From Pseudomonas defluvii (GTDB lineage: Bacteria; Pseudomonadota; Gammaproteobacteria; Pseudomonadales; Pseudomonadaceae), in contig NZ_MBPN01000039.1 of assembly GCF_001695625.1 (NCBI RefSeq), forward strand, positions 1 to 43,076: a stretch of 43,076 nucleotides of DNA, in the 5' to 3' direction. The position numbers and the translations under genes are program-made. Numbering within the stretch: position 1 is the stretch's first letter; each line of letters starts with the position of its first letter. A model generated the notes under the pieces. It saw only the letters and a program-made list of their open reading frames with translations, had not been told where the DNA came from and did no database searches. Positions 1-10,673 of this stretch are shown one piece after another.

Positions 1-74
1 GCCGACCAGCTGCAGTGGCAGTAAGCGACGCAGCTTAAACTCGCTGAAAAACTGTCTTGACCGATGGGTCCACT
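1..74 (-). mobile_element. Possible insertion-sequence end abutting truncated nhaA
   Basis: Immediately after the premature nhaA stop, the minus strand reads TGGACCCATCGGTCAAGACA and continues into sequence with no resemblance to NhaA in any frame. A TGGA-type terminus followed by a GTCAAGACAG-like stretch is reminiscent of IS3-family ends, with the element body lying to the left of the window. Only about 74 bases are visible and no transposase motif can be read, so the IS assignment is inference. What is seen directly is the abrupt loss of NhaA homology at this point. Confidence 0.3.
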
Positions 75-1115
75 TTAATCATCGTCCAGATTTATGCCTT
101 CAAGACCTACACCCGCATTGGCCAAAGCAAACAGTGGCATGACACCAAACGCTACCCATGGGTGCAGCCCTATCTGGACCCGTTGCACCGGAGGCAAAAT
201 TTCCCTCTGTGCTTGCTGAAGTTGCTTCAGCGGCCTGGTGACCTCCTGTGGGCTGTTAGATGAGTGAGAGAAGCGATCCATTAGCTCATGGAAAGTCCGC
301 CCGATTGTATCCAATGGTCGTTCCATTGCGGGCTTTGAGTTTACCGGTGTCATCAGACCGAGAATGACGCCTGCCAGTGTGGGATGTACTCCGGTTTTCA
401 GGAAGCCAATCCAAACAATGGCGCCAGGCAGTATGTACACGTAGGCCTTGCCAATACCCATTCTCTGAAAAAGCAGCACCAGTGCCAATCCGCTCATCGC
501 AACCACTAGTCCAAGGTAATCCAGGCTCTCGGTATAGAAAACGGCAATGATCAAGATAGCAACAATGTCGTCGATGATGGCGAGTGCCAACAGCAGCACG
601 CGAATACCACCTGGAATCGATTTCCCTAACAGTGCAAGAACCCCGATAGCAAACGCAATGTCGGTGGCGGTGGGTACAGCCCACCCTGTACTGGCTTCGG
701 TACCTTGGTTGAATGCCAAATAGATAATCGCCGGTATCATGACGCCCCCTAACGCAGCACCAAGGGGTAGCGTCGCCAACTTAAGATTTGCAAGCGCGCC
801 GTCATTGATTTCCTGGCGTATCTCGGCTCCGACCACGAGAAAAAAAATAGCCATCAGCCCATCATTGACCAAAAAATGCAGCGAACACGAGACCGTGAAT
901 CCCCCTAGACCCAAGGTAAGCTGAGTGTTCCAGAACTGCTCATAAGAATCAGCAAGTGGACTGTTGGCCCAGATGAGTGCAACCATCGCTGCGAGTAGCA
1001 GGACGATGCCGCTAACCGCTTCAATATGTGAAAACCGTTCTATTGCGGCCAGTGCGCGAGTGGTCAAAACCTGGGGACGGGGAATAGATGAGGACGCCGA
1101 GTTTTTATCAGACAC
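75..1115 (-). CDS. nhaA: NhaA family Na+/H+ antiporter, C-terminally truncated
   Basis: Inner-membrane electrogenic Na+/H+ exchanger of the NhaA family. The core is well conserved: the TATD motif (Thr151-Asp152) of the crossed unwound helices, the ion-binding pair Asp182-Asp183 in AIIDD, and PLFALANAGV near the end. The start is GTG at 1115 with a GGAGAG ribosome site seven bases upstream. The protein stops after residue 346, just past PLFALANAG. Full-length NhaA (about 390 residues in E. coli) has three more helices there, including the GKPLG lysine helix. Sequence beyond the stop is unrelated, so the gene was probably cut by insertion. A long charged linker (about residues 263-315) precedes the last visible helix. 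It follows the N-ATPase operon on the same strand, which suggests linked Na+ handling. The truncated product is probably inactive. Confidence 0.88.
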   Translation of the reverse strand: MSDKNSASSSIPRPQVLTTRALAAIERFSHIEAVSGIVLLLAAMVALIWANSPLADSYEQFWNTQLTLGLGGFTVSCSLHFLVNDGLMAIFFLVVGAEIRQEINDGALANLKLATLPLGAALGGVMIPAIIYLAFNQGTEASTGWAVPTATDIAFAIGVLALLGKSIPGGIRVLLLALAIIDDIVAILIIAVFYTESLDYLGLVVAMSGLALVLLFQRMGIGKAYVYILPGAIVWIGFLKTGVHPTLAGVILGLMTPVNSKPAMERPLDTIGRTFHELMDRFSHSSNSPQEVTRPLKQLQQAQREILPPVQRVQIGLHPWVAFGVMPLFALANAGVGLEGINLDDD

Positions 1116-1404
1116 ATTGACTCTCCGCTGGCGGCCCGACCAACGTTTGAGCTTTAACCTGCGTTATGCCGTATGCAGCAACGCACCCAAGCGGATGATA
1201 AGGAGCTAACAAGCACGATGTAAATGACCAAGCCAAATTAGTGAGTTAACCTTCGGCTACCCAACCTACATTGCACCAAATGGTGAAGACGGTCGTCAGA
1301 TAGCGCTCGGCCGGGTCTTTCAGTTTCAGCTCATCTCCTGGCGTTAGCTCGAGATGCTGGGTGAACTGAATCCAATATTTGATTTAGCCATGATGTCGAA
1401 TGGG

Positions 1405-2283
1405 TTACCGGTCATAGGCCGCAAAACCGGAAACAACATCGAACAACTCTTCATCGATGGTAGTCTGGCGCAGCCGATGAAAATCGCCGCCAAGATTCTC
1501 CAACAGTTCGCCAATATTTTTTTCGGCACGTTGCATGGCAGCCAGACGACTGGCATTTTCGCTGGCCAATGATTCAGCGCTGGTACGAAATAATGAGACA
1601 AATAGATATTCGCGAATAAAGGCGAACAATGTCTGTTCGCCAACACACTGCAATTCCGGAAGATTATTGGTTGGCCAGCGTCTGCTGGCCAACTCGCGTT
1701 GCCACGCATCGTCCAACGGCAACATGCGCTGGCTGGCCGGTTCATAGAGTGCACCTGACTTGGGGCGGTTGTGAAACAAGTAAACCTGTCCGATTTCGCC
1801 CCGCTCACGCTGGCGTTCAATCTCAAGCAGAACCTGGCCAACCAGAGGCGTGATCTCGCCTATTGAATTCGGCAGTGTAAAGCTGGTTGCGGCGCCTAAC
1901 TGGCTGCCGGCAAGGCACAAGCGGATTCGTTCGCCGACTGTCCAGACCATTTTCCTGCCCGGCAGTGCGCCCAGCGTATTAATGACGAAGTCGGCGAGAA
2001 GATCATTGAACTGACCAACCAATCCCTGATCAGAGCCAAAAACCACCGCGCATACCTTACCTTTGTTCTCGTGTGTTCGCAGGCCAACGATGTCTGGCTG
2101 GCTCTGGCGGAAATATGCGAGCAAGCAGAGCTGCACGGTTCGGTCATAGTCTTCCAGCGAGCGCACGGCGCTTTCGTACTGACTGATACTTGAAGCCGCC
2201 ATCGCTTTCATCGTGCGCACTACTGACTCGAGATCTTCTGCACTTGCGATCTTGCGACGCAAACTGGCGGCGGTGTCGCTCAT
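1405..2283 (-). CDS. atpG: N-type ATPase gamma subunit
   Basis: Central-stalk gamma subunit of an N-type rotary ATPase, 292 residues. The N-terminal coiled coil begins [20 protein letters not shown], which matches the I-x-S-x-x-x-x-x-I-T-x-A/TMKAMAA pattern of gamma subunits. The C-terminal helix (about residues 232-290) contains the usual [18 protein letters not shown] stretch that turns inside the alpha-beta hexamer. The ATG overlaps the atpA stop as ATGA, implying translational coupling. It is the last gene of the nine-gene operon, as expected for N-ATPases (order D-C-Q-R-B-E-F-A-G). Confidence 0.95.
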   Translation of the reverse strand: MSDTAASLRRKIASAEDLESVVRTMKAMAASSISQYESAVRSLEDYDRTVQLCLLAYFRQSQPDIVGLRTHENKGKVCAVVFGSDQGLVGQFNDLLADFVINTLGALPGRKMVWTVGERIRLCLAGSQLGAATSFTLPNSIGEITPLVGQVLLEIERQRERGEIGQVYLFHNRPKSGALYEPASQRMLPLDDAWQRELASRRWPTNNLPELQCVGEQTLFAFIREYLFVSLFRTSAESLASENASRLAAMQRAEKNIGELLENLGGDFHRLRQTTIDEELFDVVSGFAAYDR

Positions 2284-3827
2284 GACGGAGCCTTGTTATC
2301 GGGCTCTAGCAGGAAACGCGTCACTGCCTGCCGGGCCAGTTCAGTAATCAGTTTTCTGTCCGCATCACTCAGTTTATCGGTTGTTTCTAGACTCGCCGTC
2401 AGCTCGGCGGGAATATTGCCAGCAGCGGTGCAAACGGCCTGCTCGGCTTCAGCCATCTGGGCCAGCGGCACACGGTCGAACAATCCCGCAGTCAATGCCA
2501 ATAAAACGGTGATTTGCACGGATACCGGCAGTGGCGAAAACTCCTGCTGCTTGAGGCAGGCGCGAATACGCCGACCATGCTCGATAAGTTGGCGAGTTGC
2601 TTCATCAAGGCGGGCACCAAAGCGCGCGAAGGTTTCGAGTTCCTCGAACTGGGCGTAGGTTAACTTCAGGTCACCGGCTACCGCCCGATAGGCGGCGCAT
2701 TGCGCCTTACCGCCGACACGTGAAACCGACTTGCTGACATCAACTGCTGGAAGCACTCCGAGCTCAAAGAGCGAGGGTGACAGATATATCTGGCCGTCTG
2801 TAATGGAAATCAAATTGGTCGGAATGTAAGCGGAAATGTCTTGGGCTGCAGTTTCAATAATCGGCAGGGCAGTGAGCGAACCACCGCCGAGTTCCGGGCG
2901 CAAATGAGTGCTCCGCTCTAGCAAGCGCGAATGGATGTAGAAAATGTCACCGGGAAAGGCTTCACGCCCAGGTGGACGACGCAGCAGCAGTGACAGTTCT
3001 CGATAAGCTCGCGCATGGTGGGTCAAGTCATCGAATACCACCAGTACGTCGCGACCTTGCTCCATAAAGTACTCGGCAATGCTGGTCGCTGCGTAAGGCG
3101 CAATGTAGGCCAGTCCGGGCGGGTTGTTGCCCTCGCTAACAATCACCACGGTGTAAGGCATTGCATCTTTTTCACGTAGCGTATCGATGACCTTGGCAAC
3201 GCCGGAGGCGCGCTGCCCAATGGCGCAATAGACGCAAACGACGTTCTTGTCGCGCTGATTGATAATGGTATCAAGCGCAATCGTGGTCTTACCGGTCTGC
3301 CGATCGCCAAGAATCAGCTCGCGTTGACCTCGTCCGACCGGAATCAGCGCATCGATCACTTTGATGCCAGTTTGCAGCGGAACAGTGACCGGCGCCCGGT
3401 CCATGATGTGTGCGGCGGGTCGTTCCAAGGGCAAACGGGGTCCTGAAAATAGCGGCGCCAAGCCATCTAGGGGGCGTCCTGTCGGATCGACCGTTCGCCC
3501 GAGCAGAGCGTCACCGACTGGCACGTCGACGACATGCCCACTACGCTCGACAGGGTCACCGGCTTGCAGTTTCCAATAGTTACCGAGCAGGACAACGCCG
3601 ATTTCATCTTCATCGATATTGAAGGCTATGCCCTTGATATCTCCTGGAAACAACAGTACCTCCTCGAAACCAACACCGGGGAGGCCAGAAACCTTGGCGA
3701 TACCAGGGGAAACACTGCGAATCCGCCCGACCTCACGAGGCTCCAATTGCGGCATAAACGCCTCTGTCGCCTCACCTATACGGGTAAAGGCCTGTTCCAG
3801 AACGTTCTCCAGCCGCTCAACGGACAT
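2280..3827 (-). CDS. atpA: N-type ATPase alpha subunit
   Basis: Non-catalytic nucleotide-binding alpha subunit of the F1-like head, 515 residues. The P-loop is GDRQTGKT at 174-181, and [20 protein letters not shown], typical of F-type alpha, follows. The start is placed at 3827 (MSVERLENV) because a perfect GGAGG lies six bases upstream. An upstream in-frame ATG at 3872 would add an arginine-rich stretch and overlap atpF more deeply. It overlaps the end of atpF by 11 bases and shares ATGA with atpG. A dedicated delta gene is absent from the operon, and its role appears to be carried by the C-terminal part of AtpF. Confidence 0.95.
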   Translation of the reverse strand: MSVERLENVLEQAFTRIGEATEAFMPQLEPREVGRIRSVSPGIAKVSGLPGVGFEEVLLFPGDIKGIAFNIDEDEIGVVLLGNYWKLQAGDPVERSGHVVDVPVGDALLGRTVDPTGRPLDGLAPLFSGPRLPLERPAAHIMDRAPVTVPLQTGIKVIDALIPVGRGQRELILGDRQTGKTTIALDTIINQRDKNVVCVYCAIGQRASGVAKVIDTLREKDAMPYTVVIVSEGNNPPGLAYIAPYAATSIAEYFMEQGRDVLVVFDDLTHHARAYRELSLLLRRPPGREAFPGDIFYIHSRLLERSTHLRPELGGGSLTALPIIETAAQDISAYIPTNLISITDGQIYLSPSLFELGVLPAVDVSKSVSRVGGKAQCAAYRAVAGDLKLTYAQFEELETFARFGARLDEATRQLIEHGRRIRACLKQQEFSPLPVSVQITVLLALTAGLFDRVPLAQMAEAEQAVCTAAGNIPAELTASLETTDKLSDADRKLITELARQAVTRFLLEPDNKAPS

Positions 3828-4620
3828 CGGCGTCCTCCTTTCCAGAGACGACATTCGCCGACGCCTTGACATTGAGTAGTTCGCCGATAGAGCTTTCCAT
3901 CGCCGTCAGATACTGCGCGATGCTCCACTCTACCTTTTGCCCGTCGGTACACAGCTCGATGCCGCTGACCAATTCCGGAGCAGTTTCGAAACAGACCTGA
4001 GTGCTAGCCCCAAGCAGTTTCTGGAGTTCCGTCTCGATGCGGGAGTGATGCGCTGCCGATAAATCAAAGGTGGTACGGACGACAATCGGCAGGGCCTTTT
4101 CCTGCAATGCGCGGGTCAGCTTTTGTTTCTCGTCGGCGTCCAAACCCAGCAGTCGGTCGACAAAAGTAGAGACCATTTGCTCTTCCAGTGTCGCACTTGC
4201 CAAATCGGTCAATGCCTTGCGGGCAATGGCAAAGACCTCGTGTCGTGTACGACGGAAGATTTCCTGATGCAATTGCTCGGTTTCACTGCGCAGACTCTCC
4301 TGCTGTCTGGCTCTTAGGGTAATGGCTTCCTGGCGTGCGGTATCAAGCAGGCGCTGGCGCTCGGTATTCGCCGCAGCTGTTGCCTGGCTGAGCAATACGG
4401 CCCGCTCCCTATCGAAAACAGCATTCTTGCGCTTGAATTCCTCGCGCTCCTGTCCAGCTTCAGCTTTTTTAGCGTCGGCGCTAGCCAGTTCCTTGGCAAT
4501 GCGCTGCTCGCGGGCGTCGATGGCATCGAGTATAGGATGATAGAGAAATCGCTTCAGCAACCAGACCAAAATCAAGAAGTTGAGGATCTGCGCGCCGACA
4601 GTGAACCAGTCGATGAGCAT
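3817..4620 (-). CDS. atpF: N-type ATPase b subunit with delta-like C-terminal extension
   Basis: Peripheral-stalk protein of 267 residues, much longer than a normal b subunit (about 156). The N-terminus is a single membrane helix (about residues 8-28) followed by [20 protein letters not shown] and a long charged coiled coil to about 165. The C-terminal 100 residues contain a mixed alpha/beta segment with [19 protein letters not shown] and [20 protein letters not shown], which resembles the C-terminal domain of the F-type delta subunit (binding to alpha). This b-delta fusion is a known N-ATPase trait. Start ATG at 4620, three bases after the atpE stop. Confidence 0.93.
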   Translation of the reverse strand: MLIDWFTVGAQILNFLILVWLLKRFLYHPILDAIDAREQRIAKELASADAKKAEAGQEREEFKRKNAVFDRERAVLLSQATAAANTERQRLLDTARQEAITLRARQQESLRSETEQLHQEIFRRTRHEVFAIARKALTDLASATLEEQMVSTFVDRLLGLDADEKQKLTRALQEKALPIVVRTTFDLSAAHHSRIETELQKLLGASTQVCFETAPELVSGIELCTDGQKVEWSIAQYLTAMESSIGELLNVKASANVVSGKEDADVR

Positions 4621-4623
4621 GAT

Positions 4624-4905
4624 CTACTTTCCAGCGACCTGGGTTATGGCGTGACTCCAGAATGGATTGGCGAAAATCAGAATCATCGATACCACGAAGC
4701 AATAGATTGCCACCGACTCGACCATGGCCAAGCCGACAAACAGGGTACGAGTAATCGTTGCCGATGCGTCCGGCTGTTGAGCCAGAGAGCTGAGCGCGGT
4801 GGCTACCGCGCGACCCTCTCCGAGCGCCGGACCGATACTGCCGATGGCGATGGTCAGGCCAGAGGTAATGATCGAGGCCACCGCAATAATTGTCGTGCTG
4901 TCCAT
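4624..4905 (-). CDS. atpE: N-type ATPase c subunit (rotor ring)
   Basis: Hairpin rotor subunit of 93 residues with two membrane helices. The ATG at 4905 is preferred over an in-frame GTG at 4911 because GGAGG sits eight bases before the ATG. The first helix carries PALGEGRAVA, with a glutamate (Glu30) where Na+-type c subunits have glutamine. The second carries the ion-carrying Glu63 in LAMVESVAIY, followed by Ser64. This double-glutamate pattern is a hallmark of N-ATPase c subunits. Sequence comparison has suggested Na+ binding. However, as I recall, the Burkholderia pseudomallei N-ATPase ring was measured as H+-specific, so the coupling ion here is open. Confidence 0.95.
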   Translation of the reverse strand: MDSTTIIAVASIITSGLTIAIGSIGPALGEGRAVATALSSLAQQPDASATITRTLFVGLAMVESVAIYCFVVSMILIFANPFWSHAITQVAGK

Positions 4906-4907
4906 TG

Positions 4908-5627
4908 TCACTCCCTCCGGGTGTCATGATGCTCTGGCTGGTTCAGTTTTTCCGTGTGCAACTTGCGTGATCGTGTCGCGGCAGCGATATAGACCGCCGC
5001 CAGAATGCTGAAAATGTAGGCCTGCACCATGCCGGTCAACAGTCCTAATGCGCTCAGGAGGACAGGGAAAATGAAGGGGGTAATGGTTAGCAAGATTGCA
5101 AGAATCATCGTGCCACTCATCATATTGCCGAACAGGCGGGCTGCCAGCGCCAACGTGCGCGACAATTCGCTGACGATATTGAAAGGCAGCATGATCACAG
5201 TCGGCTTCAGGTAAGCGTTCAGGTATTCGCGCAGGCCGCATTCAGCGATACCGAACAACGGCACGGCAATGAAGACACAAATAGCCAGCGCGGTAGTCGT
5301 CGACAAGGAGCCGGTCGGTGGTTCATAGCCCGGAACGATGGTGAACAGACTGGCCGTTCCCACGAAAAGGAACAGGGTGCCAAGAAAGCCCAGATACTTG
5401 CGCGGCTGGACCAGGCCAACTTCTCCAATCTGCGTGACGATGACAGTCACAACAATTTCCAGAAGGTTCTGCCAGCGGCTGCGCTCCAGCCCTTTAGATA
5501 GGCGACGTGTGACCAGATAGGAACCCAGCGTCAGCACAAGCATCAGCCCCCAGGTGAAGATGATGGTGGCGTTGATCTTGAACAAGCCGTATTGCCACAA
5601 GATGGTGTCATCAGGGCTAAGGTGCAT
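4908..5627 (-). CDS. atpB: N-type ATPase a subunit
   Basis: Membrane stator a subunit forming the ion half-channels, 239 residues with about five to six membrane helices. The family signature is present: the essential arginine in ELSRTLALAARLFGNMMSG (about residues 160-180), plus the final helix AYIFSILAAVYIAAA. The ATG at 5627 (MHLSPDD) has GGAGG six bases upstream. An in-frame GTG at 5633 sits too close to it. The start overlaps the 3' end of atpR, and the stop lies two bases before the atpE start. Confidence 0.95.
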   Translation of the reverse strand: MHLSPDDTILWQYGLFKINATIIFTWGLMLVLTLGSYLVTRRLSKGLERSRWQNLLEIVVTVIVTQIGEVGLVQPRKYLGFLGTLFLFVGTASLFTIVPGYEPPTGSLSTTTALAICVFIAVPLFGIAECGLREYLNAYLKPTVIMLPFNIVSELSRTLALAARLFGNMMSGTMILAILLTITPFIFPVLLSALGLLTGMVQAYIFSILAAVYIAAATRSRKLHTEKLNQPEHHDTRRE

Positions 5628-5916
5628 GATCACCCTCCAGATTCACGACAGTCGGACGGGAGATTCGCGTTATGACCAGACGCGCCACGGTAAAGCCAAG
5701 CAAGGCAGCCAGCCAGCGCTGCCAGGCGTCGCCGCAGGATAAATACAGACCTACCAGTACGATCACCACACGCAACAGCAGACTGCCAAAAAACCACAGC
5801 CCCACCCAATGCGACGACATCGCCCGCTGAACAGTCCACCACAGGCCACCAAAGAACACGACACCGAGAACCATACCCGCCAGTAATGGCGCCAGAAGAC
5901 TCAGGTCATTCATCAT
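5617..5916 (-). CDS. atpR: N-ATPase accessory membrane protein AtpR
   Basis: Small hydrophobic protein of 99 residues with three predicted membrane helices (about residues 5-28, 36-58 and 65-85). It sits exactly where AtpR lies in N-ATPase operons, between atpQ and atpB. An AGGAGG-type site lies about six bases before the ATG at 5916; a second ATG follows at 5913. It overlaps atpQ and atpB by about 10 bases each. AtpR has been proposed in the literature to assist or regulate the c ring, because it is found only in N-ATPase operons. The sequence itself shows only the membrane topology and the position. Confidence 0.85.
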   Translation of the reverse strand: MMNDLSLLAPLLAGMVLGVVFFGGLWWTVQRAMSSHWVGLWFFGSLLLRVVIVLVGLYLSCGDAWQRWLAALLGFTVARLVITRISRPTVVNLEGDHAP

Positions 5917-6233
5917 CGTCAGCCTCCTGTTTGCGTATTTCCTGCTCCTCCTTGGCCACCCAGTGCCAGGCATTAAAACAACCCAGCACCAAACCGGCGG
6001 CCATGAGCGCCAACGTCCACGAACGTCCGCCTGGATAGCGGTCATCCAACCATAGACCTATTGCTGCGCCGAGCAGGGTTGGAATAGCTACCGACCAGCC
6101 GACTAGACCCATCATGCCCAGCCCCGACCAAACCGTTCGCGTCGCATGGCGTTGAGCTTTGAGTTTACGCGCAGCCTTGATGCCGACTTGCTCGCTGAAA
6201 TCCTTCTTTCCGGGAGCTGGTCTTTTATCTTCA

Positions 6234-6241
<8 letters not shown>
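5906..6241 (-). CDS. atpQ: N-ATPase accessory protein AtpQ (AtpI-like)
   Basis: 111 residues: a basic, soluble N-terminus (to about residue 35), then two membrane helices around GLVGWSVAIPTLLGAAIGLW and SWTLALMAAGLVLGCFNAWHW, and a charged C-terminal tail. The central DDRYPGG between the helices is typical of the AtpI/AtpQ family, whose AtpI members help assemble the c ring. The ATG at 6241 is chosen over an in-frame TTG at 6256. It overlaps the atpC stop by eight bases and atpR by about 11. Confidence 0.88.
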
Positions 6242-8082
<1,841 letters not shown>

Positions 8083-8298
8083 TCAGTGCAGCAGTGTTGT
8101 GCCGTTATTTAAGGTGGAACGGCTTAAGTACTTGGAGGGCAGTGAATCAAACGCTCGAAATACCTGATTTCTTGTGAGGGGTATCCGGCTTGTGGTCCAA
8201 GCGCGCAGATCTACTAATCAAGCACGCAAACCTTGCACTGACATTAGAGGAGGACAAACAGACGCTTGGCGCAATGGCTCGACAACTGATGCGCCGGA

Positions 8299-9618
8299 TC
8301 ACCCTGACTTTCGCGAGGTTGCACCTCTGTCCGGGGCCTGCAAAAACCCAAGGGCCAACTGTTGATACAACTCGGGGCCCATCCTGGCACTGACCGCTTT
8401 GGCGATGAGCGCGACAGCCATGAGACTTATCACCATTCCGTGGCTGTCGATCATCTCCATCACAATAATTGCGGACGTGATGGGCGACTGAGTAACCGCA
8501 GCCAAGAAACCGGCCATGCACAAGGCGATGAACGGCTGAGCAGCCAGACCGAAGAGTTCGGCGGCATTTGCCCCAACCGCAGCGCCTACCGCCAGAGACG
8601 GGGCAAAAATGCCGCCGGGGATTCCGGAAAAGTAAGTCACCACGGTCGCCAGAAAGCGTGTGATCGGAGCATGCCATGGCAGGCTGACTTCGGACACAAT
8701 GACTTGGGAAGTGATGCCGTAACCGCTGCCAAATGACGTCCCTGCGCTGAGCCAACCGAGCACTGCCACGATCAATCCGCAAGCACCAGCGAACCAGACG
8801 GGGTGCATACGTCGCCATTCCCAGACAACAAATCGATGATGTCGTTGTGGCCACAGCAACATCCGGCTGAACAACCCACCCAGGAGGCCGCAGCCAATAC
8901 CGGAGAACAGCACCGGGGCAATAATGTCGAGATGAATGTCTTGAACATCAAAATGACCGAAATAGTTGTAGTTACCCTGCAAAGCTATCGCGACCATCCC
9001 TGACAATATGATCGTACTGAGCAAAACTCCACTGGTACGGGTTTCCAACTTGCGGCCCAACTCTTCGACAGCAAAGGCTACGCCGGCTAGCGGTGTGTTG
9101 AACGCGGCAGCAATGCCCGCAGCGCCACCGGCGAGGATGAGGTCTTCACTGCGGATGATTCGGGCATTGGGCAAATAGCGGTGAAAGAAATGCATGATCG
9201 AGGCGGCGACTTGAACCGAAGGGCCTTCGCGCCCAGCAGAAAATCCTCCGGTCAGCGCTAGGGTGCCAAGGCCTATCTTTGCGAAGGCTATTCGCAGCGA
9301 TACCAGTTTTTCGACGGGCTTCCCTTGGTGAGCCAAGCGCGTGGCGGCAATGACTTGAGGGATTCCACTACCCTGTGAGCCCAGAAAAAAACGAGTGGTC
9401 ATCCACACCACCAGCATACCGATCAGAGGCGTGTAAACGAAAGGCAACCACGGCCGCTCAGCAGTCTGTTGGGCGAATTGCGTCAACGCTAGGTCGGCCA
9501 GTCGGGCGAACATCACCACAAGAAGGCCGGCGACCGTTGCGGCTGCCCAGAGGGTCACTCGTGTACGCCAGCGGATCGAGGCAAAACGACGGCGTAACAG
9601 CAATAGCGGTTTTATCAC
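8299..9618 (-). CDS. ClC family Cl-/H+ antiporter
   Basis: Inner-membrane ClC protein of 439 residues with the full selectivity filter: GSGIP (83-87), GREGP (129-133) with gating Glu131, and GIFAP (336-340). A second glutamate (Glu185-Glu186 in FAVEEL) corresponds to the internal proton glutamate of E. coli ClcA, so it should be a Cl-/H+ exchanger rather than a channel. No C-terminal CBS pair. The start is a GTG at 9618 (MIKPLLLLRRR); the ribosome site is weak. It lies upstream of the N-ATPase operon on the same strand, separated by about 260 bases. Grouping with NhaA and an ATP-driven cation pump suggests salt or acid tolerance. Confidence 0.93.
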   Translation of the reverse strand: MIKPLLLLRRRFASIRWRTRVTLWAAATVAGLLVVMFARLADLALTQFAQQTAERPWLPFVYTPLIGMLVVWMTTRFFLGSQGSGIPQVIAATRLAHQGKPVEKLVSLRIAFAKIGLGTLALTGGFSAGREGPSVQVAASIMHFFHRYLPNARIIRSEDLILAGGAAGIAAAFNTPLAGVAFAVEELGRKLETRTSGVLLSTIILSGMVAIALQGNYNYFGHFDVQDIHLDIIAPVLFSGIGCGLLGGLFSRMLLWPQRHHRFVVWEWRRMHPVWFAGACGLIVAVLGWLSAGTSFGSGYGITSQVIVSEVSLPWHAPITRFLATVVTYFSGIPGGIFAPSLAVGAAVGANAAELFGLAAQPFIALCMAGFLAAVTQSPITSAIIVMEMIDSHGMVISLMAVALIAKAVSARMGPELYQQLALGFLQAPDRGATSRKSG

Positions 9619-9729
9619 CCGAGCGGTCCCAGTTGAGTTTCGTCACTGTAGTGAGAGCAAGACTAACCGGATAAGTCATGTACTCCAACCAGAGCCCGCC
9701 AATTTCTGCGGGCATCATCGTCGGAAGAC

Positions 9730-9954
9730 TGGATCTGTACGATGTAGTGGTCCAATGACTCTGTACACCCCTCTAGGCGAGAGTGCTTACCAAAGAGAGG
9801 TACCTGATGACCAAACAGCACCATACCTTTACCCTAAGCCTCAGAGCGGCATATCGGCATAGCGGCATAGCGGTGCCAAACAAATCCGCATTCAGAGTAA
9901 TCAAAGAAATTGCCAAAATTGGTAGCGTCACATTCCGATGTACGTGTGCGTGAA
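9730..9954 (+). mobile_element. Decayed IS3-family left end with OrfA N-terminal remnant
   Basis: From 9807 a short reading frame begins MTKQHHTFTLSLRAA and ends by about 9954. IS3-family OrfA proteins commonly start MTKQRRTF-S/T-x-EFRREAA, so this looks like the decayed first 15 codons of such a transposase. A good AGAGAGG ribosome site precedes it, and sequence starting TGGATCTGTACGATGTAGTG at 9730 could be the element's left end. After the first 15 codons the similarity is lost. Assignment to a named IS is not possible by eye. Confidence 0.4.
9845..9876 (+). repeat. Four-copy 8-base tandem repeat
   Basis: Four adjacent units AGCGGCAT, ATCGGCAT, AGCGGCAT, AGCGGTGC lie inside the IS remnant. 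They break the similarity to OrfA, so they probably arose by slippage during decay. Confidence 0.7.
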
Positions 9955-10018
9955 ACTGGACGTTCTAAAATACCCTGCCGCAGTTTCAAAACCTGGAGCA
10001 CCTGACACCTCACGGACT

Positions 10019-10075
10019 TCCTCGCAGGCAAGCCTGCTCACCTCATAGATCGTGGAGAGCCAGCCTTGCCAGCGA
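10019..10075. repeat. Pair of inverted REP-like palindromes
   Basis: The unit around GCAGGCAAGCCTGC (10024-10037) and a second, inverted unit containing CCAGCCTTGCCAGCGA (10060-10075) match the Pseudomonas REP pattern of short C/G-rich palindromes with AAG or CTT cores. They sit head to head about 25 bases apart, as in BIME pairs, just downstream of the small gene ending at 10089. Confidence 0.6.
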
Positions 10076-10088
10076 CCGTACTACCCCC

Positions 10089-10384
10089 CTACCGAGCCCG
10101 CCCCTCCAACACTGCATTCACCAGCGCCCGCGCCATTTCCGCGTGTTGGGCAATGCTCAACACCAACGCCTTATCGTTCAAACTCAAGTGGTCGGCGGCG
10201 TCGCTGGCGGTGGCCTCGACAAAGCTGAGCAGCACACTGGCATGCATCAATGCGTCTTCGCTGCAGATGCCTTCACGCACTGAGAACATTTGTTTGATGT
10301 TCACGTCCATCGCCCGAAAGGCTTGGCGACGGTGACGGTGTTGGCGAGGTCAAATGCAGGGGGATCAGGAACAGGCTTCTTCAT
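10089..10384 (-). pseudogene. Small Pseudomonas conserved hypothetical, frameshifted
   Basis: A GGAG ribosome site precedes an ATG at 10384 opening MKKPVPDPPAFDLANTVTVA, which stops at 10301. In another frame, overlapping from 10310 to 10089, comes MFSVREGICSEDALMHASVL and a helical C-terminus ending ALVNAVLEGRAR. Together these make a roughly 97-residue protein of a type common in fluorescent pseudomonads (N-terminal KPVPDPP, then a F-x-V-R-x-G-I-x-x-E-D-A-L segment and helices). The two halves are separated by a frame change near 10301-10320, so the gene is probably broken. A start of the second half at ATG 10310 is possible, as is programmed shifting. Function unknown. Confidence 0.5.
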
Positions 10385-10438
10385 GGGAAAACTCCTATGC
10401 GGAGGGAGCGGCCACGTTCGCTGCGAAACGAAATGGGT

Positions 10439-10510
10439 GGCAGCTGTACGCGGGTTCGCAGACCGGGCATAGGAACCGGCGCACCCGAAGGTGCCCCACG
10501 TACAGCCGCC
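10439..10510 (-). ncRNA. Structured RNA-like element in the leader of the small gene
   Basis: GGCAGCTGTACG (10439-10450) pairs with CGTACAGCCGCC (10499-10510), 11 of 12 positions plus a possible G-U. Inside, the minus strand forms GCACC-TTCG-GGTGC (10481-10494), a UUCG tetraloop closed by C-G. A further copy of the right arm lies at 10545-10556 and could compete for pairing. The element lies 55-126 bases upstream of the start at 10384 on the same strand. I believe similar sequences recur upstream of this small-gene family in Pseudomonas, but I cannot verify it here. Confidence 0.4.
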
Positions 10511-10673
10511 ATAACACGGTGATAGAAGCACCGATAAAGGCCAGCGTACAGCCACCACGCACCACCGCCCACTTCACTGATACCCTCGCAAGCAAGATGG
10601 CTTCCCCCAGATCGCTCTGGATTTCCCCGGATTCTGCTCTTTACTTTCAGCAGCTCACCGAGCCGAGACACGC

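Larger units (their letters stand above)
9619..10088. other. Gene-poor junction between the ion-transport block and core genes
   Basis: No intact gene is supported here. It contains a six-base hairpin GCCCGC/GCGGGC (9694-9713), an IS3-type OrfA remnant (about 9730-9954), a short tandem repeat (9845-9876) and a pair of REP-like palindromes (10019-10075). Confidence 0.6.

Noticed and set aside
1160..1185. TGCGTT/AACGCA inverted repeat upstream of nhaA
   Set aside because: Six-base arms with a 14-base loop are expected by chance at this scale, and there is no supporting context.
8101..8123. GCCGTT/AACGGC inverted repeat downstream of clc
   Set aside because: The stem is only six bases with an 11-base loop and no T-tract; too weak to call a terminator.
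8190..8393. Short plus-strand frame beginning LWSKRADLLIKHANLALTLE
   Set aside because: The first part looks protein-like and GAGGGG lies nine bases before the TTG. However, it overlaps the clc 3' end antisense and loses protein character after about 45 codons. It may be a remnant; not supported as a gene.
10301..10558. 85-codon minus-strand frame starting at 10558
   Set aside because: Only its last 28 codons (from 10384) look coding. The upstream part runs through the structured leader element.
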